Shown: positions 34,240 to 46,423, counted from the stretch's first letter. The stretch is 64,000 nucleotides of DNA from Biomphalaria glabrata (GCF_947242115.1 NC_074716.1:1380001-1444000); one strand, 5' to 3'. A program made the numbers and translations. The notes: generated from the letters alone by a model not told the origin.

Positions 34240-34312
34240 ACTTTTAGGACGCGTAGGATGTAATCATCTTCTTTTTTGGAGTAACGTCTGTATTATATAA
34301 GATAAGATTTAC
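34240..34312 (+). mobile_element. 3' tip of (ATAAG)n-type LINE
   Basis: gacgcgtaggatgtaatcatcttctttttt..gtctgtattatataagataag. Confidence 0.7.
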
Positions 34313-34865
34313 ATACCTCTTCTTTATTCAAAGTTGTAACAAATTAAACTTACAGTTATCTGATAAATAACGTAGATACCAATAAGTATTTTAGCGGTTG
34401 TGTAGATTTGCTTGTATAAAAATGAGGTGTATTAACACAAGTGGAATCAAACGTTAAATGATAAAGGAAAACATATACTGGCCTTTAATTAGTATTGTAC
34501 ATTCATGTCGTACACATATTTTGTTTCATTAAATGTTGCGTAACATCATGTTTTATCATTACATTTTAAACTTTTTTTTCCTCTGCAGTCCACCTTTTAT
34601 TATTGTAATTCTAAAAAAAAAGAAATTTAATGTCCAAAGACTATTATCTTATAGTACCAATGCACTAAGCCAAGAACTTGGAAAATGTAATAGGTCTTCA
34701 GGTAGCCAAAGTGTCACTAGTCTACTGAAAAGACATGCTTCAATTAAGAATCAAATATACAACTTTGTGTCATATTTCAATATTTTCTTTATTCTATATA
34801 CTAAGTGTTCCAACAATAGTCTAACAGTAGGCTTTCTAAATAAATTTGTTTTAGAAGTATCATAT
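34313..34865. other. No feature identified
   Basis: The open frame 34533-34877 (plus) has a hydrophobic start and an unremarkable remainder; no splice context or family pattern recognised. Confidence 0.35.
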
Positions 34866-35762
34866 TGTTACAAATGACAGTGATAGGTAGAGGTCAACGT
34901 ATGACCCCGGCGAGATGACACAGCAGCGAGTGTTCTCTGGAATATACATGTACAAACAAAGACAGGATGTGACGTGCCCTCAAGTGTTGTTCCAGGGGAC
35001 GAACTGATCTACGAAGGGGGGCAGTGTTACAAATGAACAGTGACAGTTAGAGGTCACTACGTGTGACCTCGGCGAGATGACACTGCAGCAGGTATTCTCT
35101 GGAATCGACATGTATAAACAACGACAGGATGTGATGTTTCCTCCCGTGTTGTTCCAGAGGATGCTAGCAGTGTTTTTGCAACTATGGACAAGCGATTAGG
35201 GACTCTATATAAGCCAGAGAGTTAATGTGAAAGTCAGTCGTATGGAGTCGTGAGTGAGCCGTTACAGTCGATACAGACGATGTAAGACTTGTGCGACTCT
35301 GTGGAAGAGAAATGTGTACGACTCGATGCAAGTTAACTAGGGTAGAGTTAACTGGAGTGGACTACTGTCGTTAAAGTCTATACAACGAACTACAGTGGAC
35401 TTGAGCCGTTACAGTCGATACAGTCGATGTAAGACGTGTGCGGCTCTGATTCGGTAGACTTGAGTACGACTTGGTTCAGCTTTAGGAGACCTGGAGCGAC
35501 ACTGGGAAGTGTGTCGTTGGTCTGTTCTGCGGAATACGGCTCGATGCAAGTTAAGAAGAGATGAATTGCAACGAAGTATAGCTAACTGTAAACTGACAGA
35601 TATTGTACAGTCTTCTCCGCTACATGTTACAGTAACGAATTGTTAGAGTTAATAGTCATTAAAGTTATATGAAACTGAAAGTTTAGTCGTCAAGTTCTTT
35701 GCTGTGTTTTTATTTGTGTGCCAACTAATACATCTAGCCAGAAGATTCAGAAATACGTAACA
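34866..35762. mobile_element. Solo LTR fossil
   Basis: Begins TGTTAC and ends GTAACA, flanked on both sides by atat (34862-34865, 35763-35766), a 4-bp target duplication. Holds a TATA-like ctatataag near 35209. The first ~160 bp are duplicated in tandem (second copy from about 35028). No internal coding region lies next to it, so it is a recombined remnant. Family is probably Ty3-like or similar, judged only from end sequence and duplication length. Confidence 0.55.
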
Positions 35763-35799
35763 ATATGTTCCTCCAGTAATCAACATTATAATGTCCTAT

Positions 35800-38575
35800 C
35801 ACATATTACAAAGCATTTACAAGCCACAGGGGAGGGAAGTGGACAGTGATGACAGTGCAAAGCATCTGCAAGCCACAGGGGAGGAAAGTGGGCAGTGATG
35901 ACAGTGCAAAGCATTTACAAAACACAGGGAGGGAAGTGGGCAGTGATGACAGTGCAAAGCATTTACAAGCCACAGGGGAGGGAAGTGGACAGTGATGACA
36001 GTGCAAAGTATTTACAAGCCACAGGGGAGGGAAGTGGGCAGTGATGACAGTGCAAAGCATTTACAAGACACAGGGGAGGGAAGTGGGCAGTGATGACAGT
36101 GCAAAGCATTTACAAGCCACAGGGGAGGGAAGTGGACAGTGATGACAGTGTAAAGCATTTACAAGCCACAGGGGAGGGAAATGGGCAGTGATGACAGTGC
36201 AAAGCATCTGCAAGCCACAGGGGAGGGAAGTGGGCAGTGATGACAGTGCAAAGCATCTGCAAGCCACAGGGGAGGGAAGTGGGCAGTGATGACAGTGCAA
36301 AGTATTTACAAGACACAGGGGAGGGAAGTGGGCAGTGATGACAGTGCAAAGTATTTACAAGACACAGGGGAGGGAAGTGGGCAGTGATGACAGTGCAAAG
36401 CATTTACAAGACACAGAGGAGGGAAGTGGGCAGTGATGACAGTGCAAAGCATTTACAAGACACGGGGATTCAAGTGGGCAGTGATGACAGTGCAAAGCAT
36501 TTACAAGACACGGGGATTCAAGTGGGCAGTGATGACAGTGCAAAGTATTTACAAGACACGGGGGAGGGAAGTGGACAGTGATGACAGTGTAAAGCATTTA
36601 CAAGCCACAGGGGAGGGAAGTGGGCAGTGATGACAGTGCAAAGCATCTGCAAGCCACAGGGGAGGGAAGTGGGCAGTGATGACAGTGCAAAGCATCTGCA
36701 AGCCACAGGGGAGGGAAGTGGGCAGTGATGACAGTGCAAAGTATTTACAAGACACAGGGGAGGGAAGTGGGCAGTGATGACAGTGCAAAGCATTTACAAG
36801 ACACAGGGGAGGGAAGTGGGCAGTGATGACAGTGCAAAGCATTTACAAGACACAGGGGAGGGAAGTGGGCAGTGATGACAGTGCAAAGCATTTACAAGAC
36901 ACAGGGAGGGAAGTGGGCAGTGATGACAGTGCAAAGCATTTACAAGCCACAGGGGAGGGAAGTGGACAGTGATGACAGTGCAAAGTATTTACAAGCCACA
37001 GGGGAGGGAAGTGGGCAGTGATGACAGTGCAAAGCATTTACAATACACAGGGGAGGGAAGTGGGCAGTGATGACAGTGCAAAGCATTTACAAGCCACAGG
37101 GGAGGGAAGTGGACAGTGATGACAGTGTAAAGCATTTACAAGCCACAGGGGAGGGAAATGGGCAGTGATGACAGTGCAAAGCATCTGCAAGCCACAGGGG
37201 AGGGAAGTGGGCAGTGATGACAGTGCAAAGCATCTGCAAGCCACAGGGGAGGGAAGTGGGCAGTGATGACAGTGCAAAGTATTTACAAGACACAGGGGAG
37301 GGAAGTGGGCAGTGATGACAGTGCAAAGCATTTACAAGACACAGGGAGGGAAGTGGGCAGTGATGACAGTGCAAAGCATTTACAAGCCACAGGGGAGGGA
37401 AGTGGACAGTGATGACAGTGCAAAGTATTTACAAGCCACAGGGGAGGGAAGTGGGCAGTGATGACAGTGCAAAGCATTTACAATACACAGGGGAGGGAAG
37501 TGGGCAGTGATGACAGTGCAAAGCATTTACAAGCCACGGGGGAGGGAAGTGGACAGTGATGACAGTGTAAAGCATTTACAAGCCACAGGGGAGGGAAATG
37601 GGCAGTGATGACAGTGCAAAGCATCTGCAAGCCACAGGGGAGGGAAGTGGGCAGTGATGACAGTGCAAAGCATCTGCAAGCCACAGGGGAGGGAAGTGGG
37701 CAGTGATGACAGTGCAAAGTATTTACAAGACACAGGGGAGGGAAGTGGGCAGTGATGACAGTGCAAAGCATTTACAAGACACAGGGGAGGCAAGTGGGCA
37801 GTGATGACAGTGCAAAGCATTTACAAGACACAGAGGAGGGAAGTGGGCAGTGATGACAGTGCAAAGTATTTACAAGCCACAGGGGAGGGAAGTGGGCAGT
37901 GATGACAGTGCAAAGCATTTACAAGACACGGGGGAGGGAAGTGGACAGTGATGACAGTGTAAAGCATTTACAAGCCACAGGGGAGGGAAGTGGGCAGTGA
38001 TGACAGTGCAAAGCATCTGCAAGCCACAGGGGAGGGAAGTGGGCAGTGATGACAGTGCAAAGCATCTGCAAGCCACAGGGGAGGGAAGTGGGCAGTGATG
38101 ACAGTGCAAAGCATCTGCAAGCCACAGGGGAGGGAAGTGGGCAGTGATGACAGTGCAAAGTATTTACAAGACACAGGGGAGGGAAGTGGGCAGTGATGAC
38201 AGTGCAAAGCATTTACTAGACACAGGGGAGGCAAGTGGGCAGTGATGACAGTGCAAAGCATTTACAAGACACGGGGGAGGGAAGTGGGCAGTGATGACAG
38301 TGCAAAGCATTTACAAGCCACAGGGGAGGGAAGTGGGCAGTGATGACAGTGCAAAGCATTTACTAGACACAGGGGAGGCAAGTGGGCAGTGATGACAGTG
38401 CAAAGCATTTACAAGACACGGGGGAGGGAAGTGGGCAGTGATGACAGTGCAAAGCATTTACAAGCCACAGGGGAGGGAAGTGGGCAGTGATGACAGTGCA
38501 AAGCATCTGCAAGCCACAGGGGAGGGAAGTGGGCAGTGATGACAGTGCAAGGCATCTGCAAGCCACAAATTTCCT
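35800..38575. repeat. 49-bp minisatellite, about 56 copies
   Basis: Unit agtgatgacagtgcaaagca + tttacaagccacaggggagg + gaagtgggc. Variants: atttacaag or atctgcaag, gccac or gacac, gggc or ggac, a 48-bp form with one G less, and two units with ggggattcaagtggg. The open frames on the minus strand are translations of the unit (49 is not a multiple of 3, so each long frame cycles every three units) and are not genes. Confidence 0.95.
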
Positions 38576-38700
38576 TAAGGATAATAAAGATTATTATTAT
38601 TATTATTATTATATGAGTTAGGAAAAAGTAAAGGCGGCTGGTTATTGTGCTGACAACATGGCACCCTTGTTAACCACCATTACTGATGTCATCTCAGTTA
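38572..38700 (+). mobile_element. Retroelement tail with (ATT)n, then SINE-1 fragment
   Basis: acaaatttccttaaggataataaagattatt(att)n at 38570-38612 recurs at 41668 and 60905. It is followed by a SINE-1 piece (aaaagtaaaggcggctggttattgtgctg..catggcacccttgttaacc). Confidence 0.6.
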
Positions 38701-39239
38701 TAAGCATTCTTGGCTACCAAGTGAAATACATTTTGACACTAATAATGTTGCCAACCAATGTTCTAATATTCCTTACATGTTTCAAAAGGAATAAAAATTA
38801 AAATCCTCAAGTTTCTTTCTTTAGATCAGTAAAAAAAATCATACATATAAGCATAACACATTATATAAACTTCCATTTATTAATTTATAAAAACCACAAA
38901 ACAAAAACAATTTACTGAATGACTCAATACTAAACCTAACAGTATACCATACATTCAAAACCTTGAATAAATACTTGTGTCGTTATGTGGCTTTCAGAAG
39001 AAAAAAAAAATATATAAGAATTACAAAATTAATTCAATTTGTTTTCTCAAAAGGGTCAAAGTTATCTTTAATCCTTTAAAGCAGCTTCTTTTTATGAATT
39101 GAGTATTCTTGATACATGTAGTTAACATAATTAAGTATTCATACATAAATCTGATTAAAAGTTTTACCAAAAAAATGTCACAGACTGTAAAGCTTGGTGA
39201 GGAGTTGAGCTAAAGTCACGCTTTATATATTGTCAAAAC
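38701..39239. other. AT-rich, nothing recognised
   Basis: No splice-flanked open segments or element ends seen. Confidence 0.4.
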
Positions 39240-39835
39240 AGAGCTGAAAGAATAAATATTTGTTGATCAGATAATGTATAAATGCTAAGTCATAAACTGA
39301 ATAAGTAAATTCTAAGCTATAAACTGAATGTATAAATGCTTAGCTATAGACTGAATGTATAAAGGCTAAGCTATAAACTGAATAAATAAATTATAAGCTA
39401 TAAACAGAGCTGAAAGAATACATATTTGGTGATCAGATAATGTATAAATGTTAAGCTATAGACTGAATGTATAAAGGCTGAGCTATAAACTGAATAAATA
39501 AATTATAAGCTATAAACAGAGCTGAAAGAATAAATATTTGGTGATAAGATAATGTATAAATGTTAAGCTATAGACTGAATGTATAAAGGCTAAGCTATAA
39601 ACTGAGTAAATAAATTCTAAGCCATAAACTGAATAAGTAAATTCTAAGCTATAAACTGAATGTATAAATGCTAAGCTATTAAATAAATGTATAAAGGCTT
39701 AGCTATAAACTGAATGTATAAATGCTTAGCTATAAAATAAATGTATAAAAGCTAAGCTTTAAACCAAATAAATAAATGCTAAGCTATAAACTGAATGTAT
39801 AAATGCTAAGCTATAAACTGCTTGACTATCTAAGT
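39240..39835. repeat. Compound tandem repeat (27-bp and ~115-bp units)
   Basis: Short unit aatg(t)ataaatgctaagctataaactg recurs throughout. A longer unit beginning cagagctgaaagaataaatatttg..gatcagataatgtataaatg occurs three times (39240, 39404, 39518). Confidence 0.85.
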
Positions 39836-39892
39836 GAGGAGAGCTTAAATTGAAATCACAATGTAAACTAGGTATTTTTAATGGATTTGATT

Positions 39893-40236
39893 TGCTTGCT
39901 GAGAGCCTAAAGGAAGGACTCACAGATATCCTCCCCCCCCCCACTTATGTTTACAAAAGATATTGACCCAGAATGCACTGTGCTTGCTATAGGAGCATGG
40001 AAGTTGTGCTTGCTAAGAACCTAAAGGAAGGACTCACAGATATCCTCCATATCCCCTCATATGTCAACAAAAGATATTGACCCAGAATGCACTGTGCTTG
40101 CTATAGGAGCATGGAAGTTGTGCTTGCTAAGAACCTAAAGGAAGGACTCACAGATATCCTCCCTCCCCCCCTCATATGTCAACAAAAGATATTGACCCAG
40201 AATGCACTGTGCTTGCTATAGGAGCATGGAAGTTAT
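39893..40236. repeat. 114-bp tandem repeat, 3 copies
   Basis: Copies start at 39893, 40009 and 40123 with cttgctaagaacctaaagga; each contains tattgacccagaatgcactg and ends ataggagcatggaagtt(g/a)tg. Confidence 0.9.
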
Positions 40237-40508
40237 GCTAATCAAAAGCAATAATAATACCATCAATAATAAACAGCATGACTACTGGCCAGAGATGAAG
40301 GCTTCAATTCAGCTTTTATCACCAAATTTTGAAAAGCATGAACTAAAAATGTAAGTCATTCAGTGTTCACAGACATAAGCACTGTAATGAACATCTTCAC
40401 AATCACTTGTTCCATAAGTTTGATGGATCACTGGGTCAACAAAGATGCTGCCCATCAAAGCTTTTCTGCTTTTCTCTTAGTGATAAATCTGAAATGTTGA
40501 CAAATTAC

Positions 40509-40618
40509 CTTTCTATGTTTCTCTGCTGGCTCAAAACCAAGGACTTTACCAAAAAAATAAAACTCTTCATCTAATGAGGTTTGTATGGTCTCTGCTTTTC
40601 GATAGCCATGTTGCTTCC
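40509..40618 (-). CDS. Gene B segment 3: exon resembling gene A exon 4
   Basis: Acceptor gaatttttag (or phase-0 alternative after ggaag at 40613), donor GTAATT. Open only in one phase; reads KQHGYRKAETIQTSLDEEFY then FFGKVLGFEPAEKHRK. Compare [18 protein letters not shown] in gene A exon 4. Could be an ectodomain exon of a paralogue or a relic. A second possible donor (GTAAAG after FYFF) exists. Confidence 0.45.
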
Positions 40619-41269
40619 CTAAAAATTCAAAATATTAAAAATTTCTTTAGAAAATGTTATGTTCTCTTGTTTTCACTATTTTTGTCTAACATATGCAATT
40701 AAAAGTAGCCTATAGCATAACTGACACGACCAGAGCGACAATTTAAAGTCAAAACTAGGAAAGTTTATATCATACAAAGCAAGATAGAAAAAGGTTGGTC
40801 ATGGTCCACTAGCAGGTTACTAGAGACAGTTATCTATTTTAGAAATAATTTTTTTAGAGTGATTATATGTGTAACAAAAAAAATTTAAAAAAATATGTTT
40901 CATATCACATTAACAAACAGTTTGTGACACTGTTATGCATCAATGAAGTTGCAAGCATAAAAAAAGATACTTCTTCTATAATATACTAGCATTACCCTTG
41001 GTTCTTCCCCCTGATTTGTTCTCAGGCTATACATTGTTTATTTTGGCTAAAAACTTTTTTTTTTCTGCACTTCCAATAAAATTTCCTGCATTTTATTTTC
41101 AGCCCAAAAAGCCTAGTATCAATTACATTGAATTCATAAAGACACATACTTTTGGTGTTTGAATTCTAAGATCCCTTTTCTCCCCATCCTCAAACAAACA
41201 AAAATGGTACATACAATCTTCTTTCTTCTTCCTTGAGGAAAATCAGGGACAGTGACCCTTAGGTTTCAC

Positions 41270-41458
41270 TTAGGAAGAATCTGCAATGCTGTTGATCACA
41301 AACTGTATCAGCATCTGACATTCCTTTAGACACATCATTTTCTTGAGATTATCTATAGATGATTCATGATTGAAGGCTATACTAAAGATATAATACAAAA
41401 ATGTGTGATAAGTGTGATTTTCTTGACCATACTTTACTTCCATGGTTACCATAATACT
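41270..41458 (-). CDS. Gene B segment 2: exon-like open frame
   Basis: Acceptor tttgaaaatcag, then SIMVTMEVKYGQENHTYHTF and, further on, IDNLKKMMCLKECQMLIQFV to a TAA at 41270. If a GTGATC donor at 41299 is used the segment ends at 41300 with LIQF, in a position like the end of gene A exon 3. Its phase does not agree with segment 1, so an exon may be missing or the gene is damaged. Confidence 0.4.
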   Translation of the reverse strand, partial: SIMVTMEVKYGQENHTYHTFLYYIFSIAFNHESSIDNLKKMMCLKECQMLIQFVINSIADSS

Positions 41459-41659
41459 CTGATTTTCAAAGGAACTTAACATACTTAAAAATGGTTCTCA
41501 CAACAGAACATCTCAGTTATGGTTATATCATTGCACACATAATGATGCATAAAGCCAGAATGTGACAGATGAAACAAATGTCAATATGACTAAATAATGA
41601 AAGAGCTATTGGTTGCTTACATGCTACATCCTTTGATTTACATTTGATCTATTTATATC

Positions 41660-41706
41660 TATACAAATTTCCTTACGGACAATAAAGATTATTATTATTA
41701 TTATCA
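41660..41706 (+). mobile_element. Retroelement tail with (ATT)n
   Basis: acaaatttccttacggacaataaagattatt(att)n, same tail as at 38570 and 60905. Confidence 0.6.
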
Positions 41707-42001
41707 TATATCATAGGAATACTGTTTGTAATATAGAGTTACTCAGTAGATCTATACTGTGATGAAAGGAGATAAGCTGTAAAAAGGAACTTCACTGAAT
41801 AAAAATGTTATAGTCATGAATATGTTTTAATGATTTTTTTTTAAGTTATCCAAGAAATAGTTGCCAACCAGGCAATTGATTTAACAATTTATATGAACAA
41901 TTTTAACTGCCTCTGGTCTAACCCTAACACTAGGTATCTACTTTTGGCAATCCATGAAAACACTAGTCATTAAGTGTATATGTGTGTGAGGTAGAACTTA
42001 C

Positions 42002-42103
42002 ATGTTACATCTAGTCTTCTTGTGTCCCTTGCAATATAATTAGCAAGTATTATAGACCATATACTTGGGTCTTGCCTGAACCACTGTTCACCATAAGAAG
42101 TAC
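42002..42103 (-). CDS. Gene B segment 1: exon
   Basis: 102 bp, strong acceptor tgtttttttag and strong donor GTAAGT, phase 1 in and out as for gene A exon 2. Reads TSYGEQWFRQDPSIWSIILA then NYIARDTRRLDVT. Rich in Trp and Arg; no family recognised. Upstream exons were not found. Confidence 0.5.
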
Positions 42104-42347
42104 CTAAAAAAACAAACATAAAAGTATCTATTTCAGTCACAGCAAATAAAAATCTTGTGAAAAGCAAGACTTAAGAAGAGATCCATGCAGAAGAATTTCA
42201 AGAATGGATGGCTAACACTGCAGGGGAGCCTTAAGATGGCAGGAGTATCAAAGAAATGAATAGAACTACTAAGCAGATCACTTGTGGTTATTAACAAACT
42301 ACAAAATAAGTTTAGGTTTTGGCCAACTCATTTTTTCTCATTACAGT

Positions 42348-43156
42348 TAAAAAACAGTTCCTGGTCATTTCATCCCCTGGTCATTTCATCCCATTATTTT
42401 CATCATCTGACTATTTTATCTAACAAATAGTAATTGTAAAAATCATGAAATGAGCAATATTTATTTTTTATTTAAATGACAAAAAGTGTAGCACATTAGA
42501 TAAGAATAAAATTAAACTTAAATGCCATTATATACTATAAAAATTCAACATGTATAAATATAGAGGTTATGTAAAAAAGTGTCGTCTTGATATGGGTGAA
42601 GTCCGCCTTTATTAGAAAAAAAAAATATTTCAAGGCTAAAAATGATGCGCCCAATTTCAAGAAAGAGAGATTGAAAAATAAAATAAAGTGAAACATGGTC
42701 GTACTTCCACCACACCTAGGCCTTTGATGATAAGTTATCAGTGGCTTGATCATAATTATTCTAATTGCACTTCTATCTCTCAAATGATTTTCACTACTTC
42801 CACCAAACCTTGGCCTTTGATCATTACATCATGTGCAGGATAATATTATAATATTACATCCCCCACATCCAAAAGAAGCACTATAGCTAAGTACACACCC
42901 AGATTTACAATATATTATAAGATTTCTCATCAAGAATGCAAAGTGGAAGAGGAAACACTATAAAAGCATTAGTAACTTGTCAAAAAATATAAAAAAGCAT
43001 TCTGCATAATTATATTTATATATTAGATGAAATCAGGGCTTAAAGTCAAAGCCTTAACAGCACAATTAAACAATGAAAAAAGAAAAATATTTAATTGGGG
43101 ATGAAATGACCGGGGGATGAAGTGACCAGGGGATGAAATGACCAGTCACCTAAACA
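42348..43156. mobile_element. Inverted-repeat element with repeated terminal motif
   Basis: Left end: cctggtcatttcatcccc followed by tggtcatttcatccc. Right end: ggggatgaaatgaccggggg, atgaagtgaccaggggatga and aatgacc, i.e. three complementary copies of the same 16-bp motif. Interior about 700 bp, AT-rich, no transposase recognised. Exact ends and target duplication are unclear. Confidence 0.6.
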
Positions 43157-44625
43157 ACACACACAAAAAAGAATTTTTTTTTATTATTTTTACAAACAAC
43201 AAAACAAACACTCCTGATCCCCATCATTTTTGCCATTGTAGATATTCTAATGAAATGGCTGTCCTCGAATTCTAAAAAAACATATTACATGTGCTACACT
43301 ACTGTTGAAATAGTTGCTATATGTGTATATCCCCTTCAACACTTTTGAATCCATCAATAACAAAAGCCTGCATAACAATGCTACCCCACAACTAACACAA
43401 TTTTCTAGCCCTCGGATTTATAAGTCACCTTTATTTTTTGTCTCTTTCATCGTTCAACCGAATGGCCTGAAAACCAATATTATGGAATATGCACAAACTC
43501 TTCTTAGGTTTATCATTAGTCGTCTTATTTACCTACATTCCAATGCCCCCAAACACACACACATTTAATATTTTTAAAGAAACTCCCTTTCCCTTAGCAA
43601 TACACTTTTTGGCTTTTGTATATTCAGTGGAACAGCCAGTATTACAAAACTTTCTTTATTCACAACTTAGCCAACTCTTTACTTATTGATTTTTATTTTG
43701 TCAGTCACAACTTTAGAATAACCCATCTTTACAAACTGTCCTATATCCTCATCCTCCAAACACACACACACACACTTTTAATATATTCACTGTGGCAACT
43801 TTTAGGACTTTTAATTTTTGCTTTAGAATAAAGGATTACTTCTAGATCTAAATCTAGTCATTAAAAAATTGTGTTACACACACACATGCTTTCAAGAAAG
43901 TTATGTCAGCTCTCAAATAGATAAATTTGTACAAATTGCAACAATTAATTTAAAAAAATCATTTTTGGTAAATATAACTGCTGCTATTTCGATCTTGAAA
44001 ATAGCTTAGTTGTCCTAGGCTTCAGTTTAGAAAGAATAGGTTAAAATCAGTTAAATATTTGTATTTTATTATCTACGGTAAGTGTGAGAATTGATGATTA
44101 TGAGTGAATGCAAGAGTGGTCAGGACCATGAATTTTATATTGTAGACTGTAGATATATACCAAATACCACTTACTGACTCAAAACTAACTCATGAATTAT
44201 AAAAACAAAATGAAATGTATGTAGTCCATTGTAGGGCTTTATATTTTTGTTACAGGTGGAGGTATGGGATACTAAAATTCATGGGCTGGGGAGGGGAGTA
44301 TTAGGATGTATGGCAAGACATAAAAAAAAGGTTCTGAAAGAATCTATAAAATTGTTCAAGATATAAAGAATATTAGGCTTTGTGGGCCAAAAGTGGAGAT
44401 TCCAAGCAAAAAAGCATTAAATATAGCCTATCAACTATTTCAAAATCAGTATCAGAAATATTATAATTAGCATAATTCACTATGCCAGAAAAGAATCTGG
44501 GACAATATATTTTATATTATATATTATATGGTGGTAAGATACAATCAATGCCCAATTCCAATCGACCATTGGATGAGTAAGTACTAGTAGGGTGCCAGGG
44601 CTTCAGCACTCAAATCACAGTACAC
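43157..44625. other. No gene recognised; several overlapping AT-rich open frames
   Basis: Frames at 43314-43831 contain CA-repeats and hydrophobic runs. A splice-like segment at 43279-43215 (minus, EDSHFIRISTMAKMMGIR) has a good acceptor but a poor donor and is too weak to call. Confidence 0.35.
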
Positions 44626-44627
44626 AC

Positions 44628-44760
44628 CTTGTATACATTTTTTACATGTTTCGGATGTTACTTGAGAGTTGAAGATAATTTACGTCCTATTACAAACCTC
44701 TCGCAGGTCGATTGTGGATAGAAGCGGGCACGGTATGAATTATTGAATGGCAATACGGTA
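44628..44760 (-). mobile_element. SINE-2, degenerate
   Basis: ttttacatgtttcggatgttacttgagagttgaag..caaacctctcgcaggtcgattgtgg..gaagcgggca is the complement of the SINE-2 3' half. Confidence 0.6.
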
Positions 44761-45231
44761 CTATAAATACTTAAAATAGGAATCCGAGACCATCTAGTTC
44801 ATCTAGAAGTCCAGTCGACCAGTGTTATGAAGACTCTTTATTGCCTAGCCAAATACCGGTAGGCCTACATCAAAATCTAAAGGGTTGACTTCCACTAGAA
44901 TCTTACCAGATGGATTGCACTGGTGTGCATGTAAGCGCGATATGAAGCTATTACTAGGTTCTAGATCTAACACTAACTAGTAACTAGACTCTAGATCTAC
45001 TAACTAGATCTAGATCTAGACTAGTCAAGTGATCTTTTTGAAAAGAGACGCCTAAAGAATTATTTTGAAAGGGATTCGTCATTCAAATAAAAAATTGGGA
45101 GGTGTAATTGTTTATTATTTAATTGTTCACGTGAATGACCGCTAATTTCATTGTTGTTGTTTTTTTCTATTTCTACATATTTAATACTAAAATACTCAGA
45201 AAGATAAATGTACAAAAAGGACAAATATGTA

Positions 45232-45415
45232 CAAATACTCCTTCTTCCCGAGTGCTATTAGAGCATGGAATGGGTTGCCTGAGCCAGTCAGGGAAAACAG
45301 TGACTTGGCAGAATTTAAGTCATTGGTTAACAAGCATGACTAGATGCATGACACATAGGACGTAATCATCTTCTTTTATGAAGTAACGTATATATTAAAT
45401 AAGATAAGAAGATAA
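45232..45415 (+). mobile_element. (ATAAG)n-type LINE, 3' end
   Basis: Encodes [20 protein letters not shown] (C-terminus), then gtaatcatcttctttta..gtaacgt and ataagataagaagataa. Confidence 0.8.
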
Positions 45416-45532
45416 TGAATCAGTCATTTTATAAAATCAAACGGGAGTTGTAACTATTTTCATAACATTTCGTAAGATCTCTAGATTAATTTTACGTTTT
45501 TTAAATGTAATATCAATATATTAAACCTTTTC

Positions 45533-45755
45533 AGACCTTGCGACCTATAGGACAAATGATCAAAAAGTCATCTGTTTCTGTGACTGACAGTTAATGAACT
45601 AGGATGTCATGTGGTCAGCACAACGACCAACTGCCTTTACTTTACCCATCTACTTTAAGTATCACATAATTCTAAATCATTTTTCATTGAGATTCGAACC
45701 CGATACCCCTCGGTTCAGAAATCAAGCGCTTTACTACTTGGCCACATCCACCCTA
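45533..45755 (-). mobile_element. SINE-1
   Basis: cagaccttgcgacctatagg, gtcatctgtttctgtgac, gatgtcatgtggtcagcacaacgacc, attcgaacccgatacccctcggttcagaaatcaagcgctttac. Confidence 0.7.
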
Positions 45756-46021
45756 ACCCCAACCCTTTATATCAATATATCTAAATTAAAATCTACTTAG
45801 TTAGGCCTATCTAATAATAGTTGTGATTAATTTAAGGTCTTATTTTAAAAAAGCAATAATTAAAAACCTTTATGCCCATTATGGCAATGAATTTGTCAAG
45901 GATGAATCATTTATTTAAAAAAAAACGAGAGTTAATCGCTTTCCCGGGAAGCATGCTACGAACCATCCCAAATATATGCCAATGAATGCTTATAGTTCAA
46001 CGGCTACAATGGGCAATGCAT

Positions 46022-46395
46022 ATATTATCTTGTATATTACAGAAGTTAACTTTAAAAAAAAAAGAAGATAATTATATCCTACGCATCTCTTGTGTCAATC
46101 TAGTCATGCATGTTAATCAATGACTTAAACTCTGCCAAGTCGTTGGTTTTCCTGGCTGATTCAGGTAACCCATTCTATTCTTCAATGGCACAAGGAAAGA
46201 AGGAGCACTTTTACAAATTTGTTCTAGCATACGGAATAAGAAATGTGCCTCTATCTTTGTGTCTTTTTCTTTTCTATGTGTAAGTTCTGGTTTAGTGTTT
46301 TATGTATTATAGATACTTTACGTTTTATTCTTCTGTCCTGAAGTGTCCCTAAGTTTAGTGATTTTACTAATGGTGTTACTCTAATCAAACTAGAA
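46022..46395 (-). mobile_element. (ATAAG)n-type LINE, 3' end (diverged)
   Basis: Starts tatcttgtatattacagaagttaac.., continues to the ctaagtttagtgattttactaatggtgttactct block of the large LINE, where it is truncated. Confidence 0.75.
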
Positions 46396-46423
46396 GGGAC
46401 GCAATACCAACTCATTCTCAAGG

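Noticed and set aside
35806-38566. Many 64-97-codon minus-strand frames (MLCTVITAHFPPL type)
   Set aside because: Translations of the 49-bp repeat in three rotating frames.
43314-43831. Hydrophobic AT-rich frames that look faintly like a mitochondrial insert (TGA in place of Trp)
   Set aside because: No mitochondrial protein could be recognised and neighbouring sequence shows no mitochondrial gene order.
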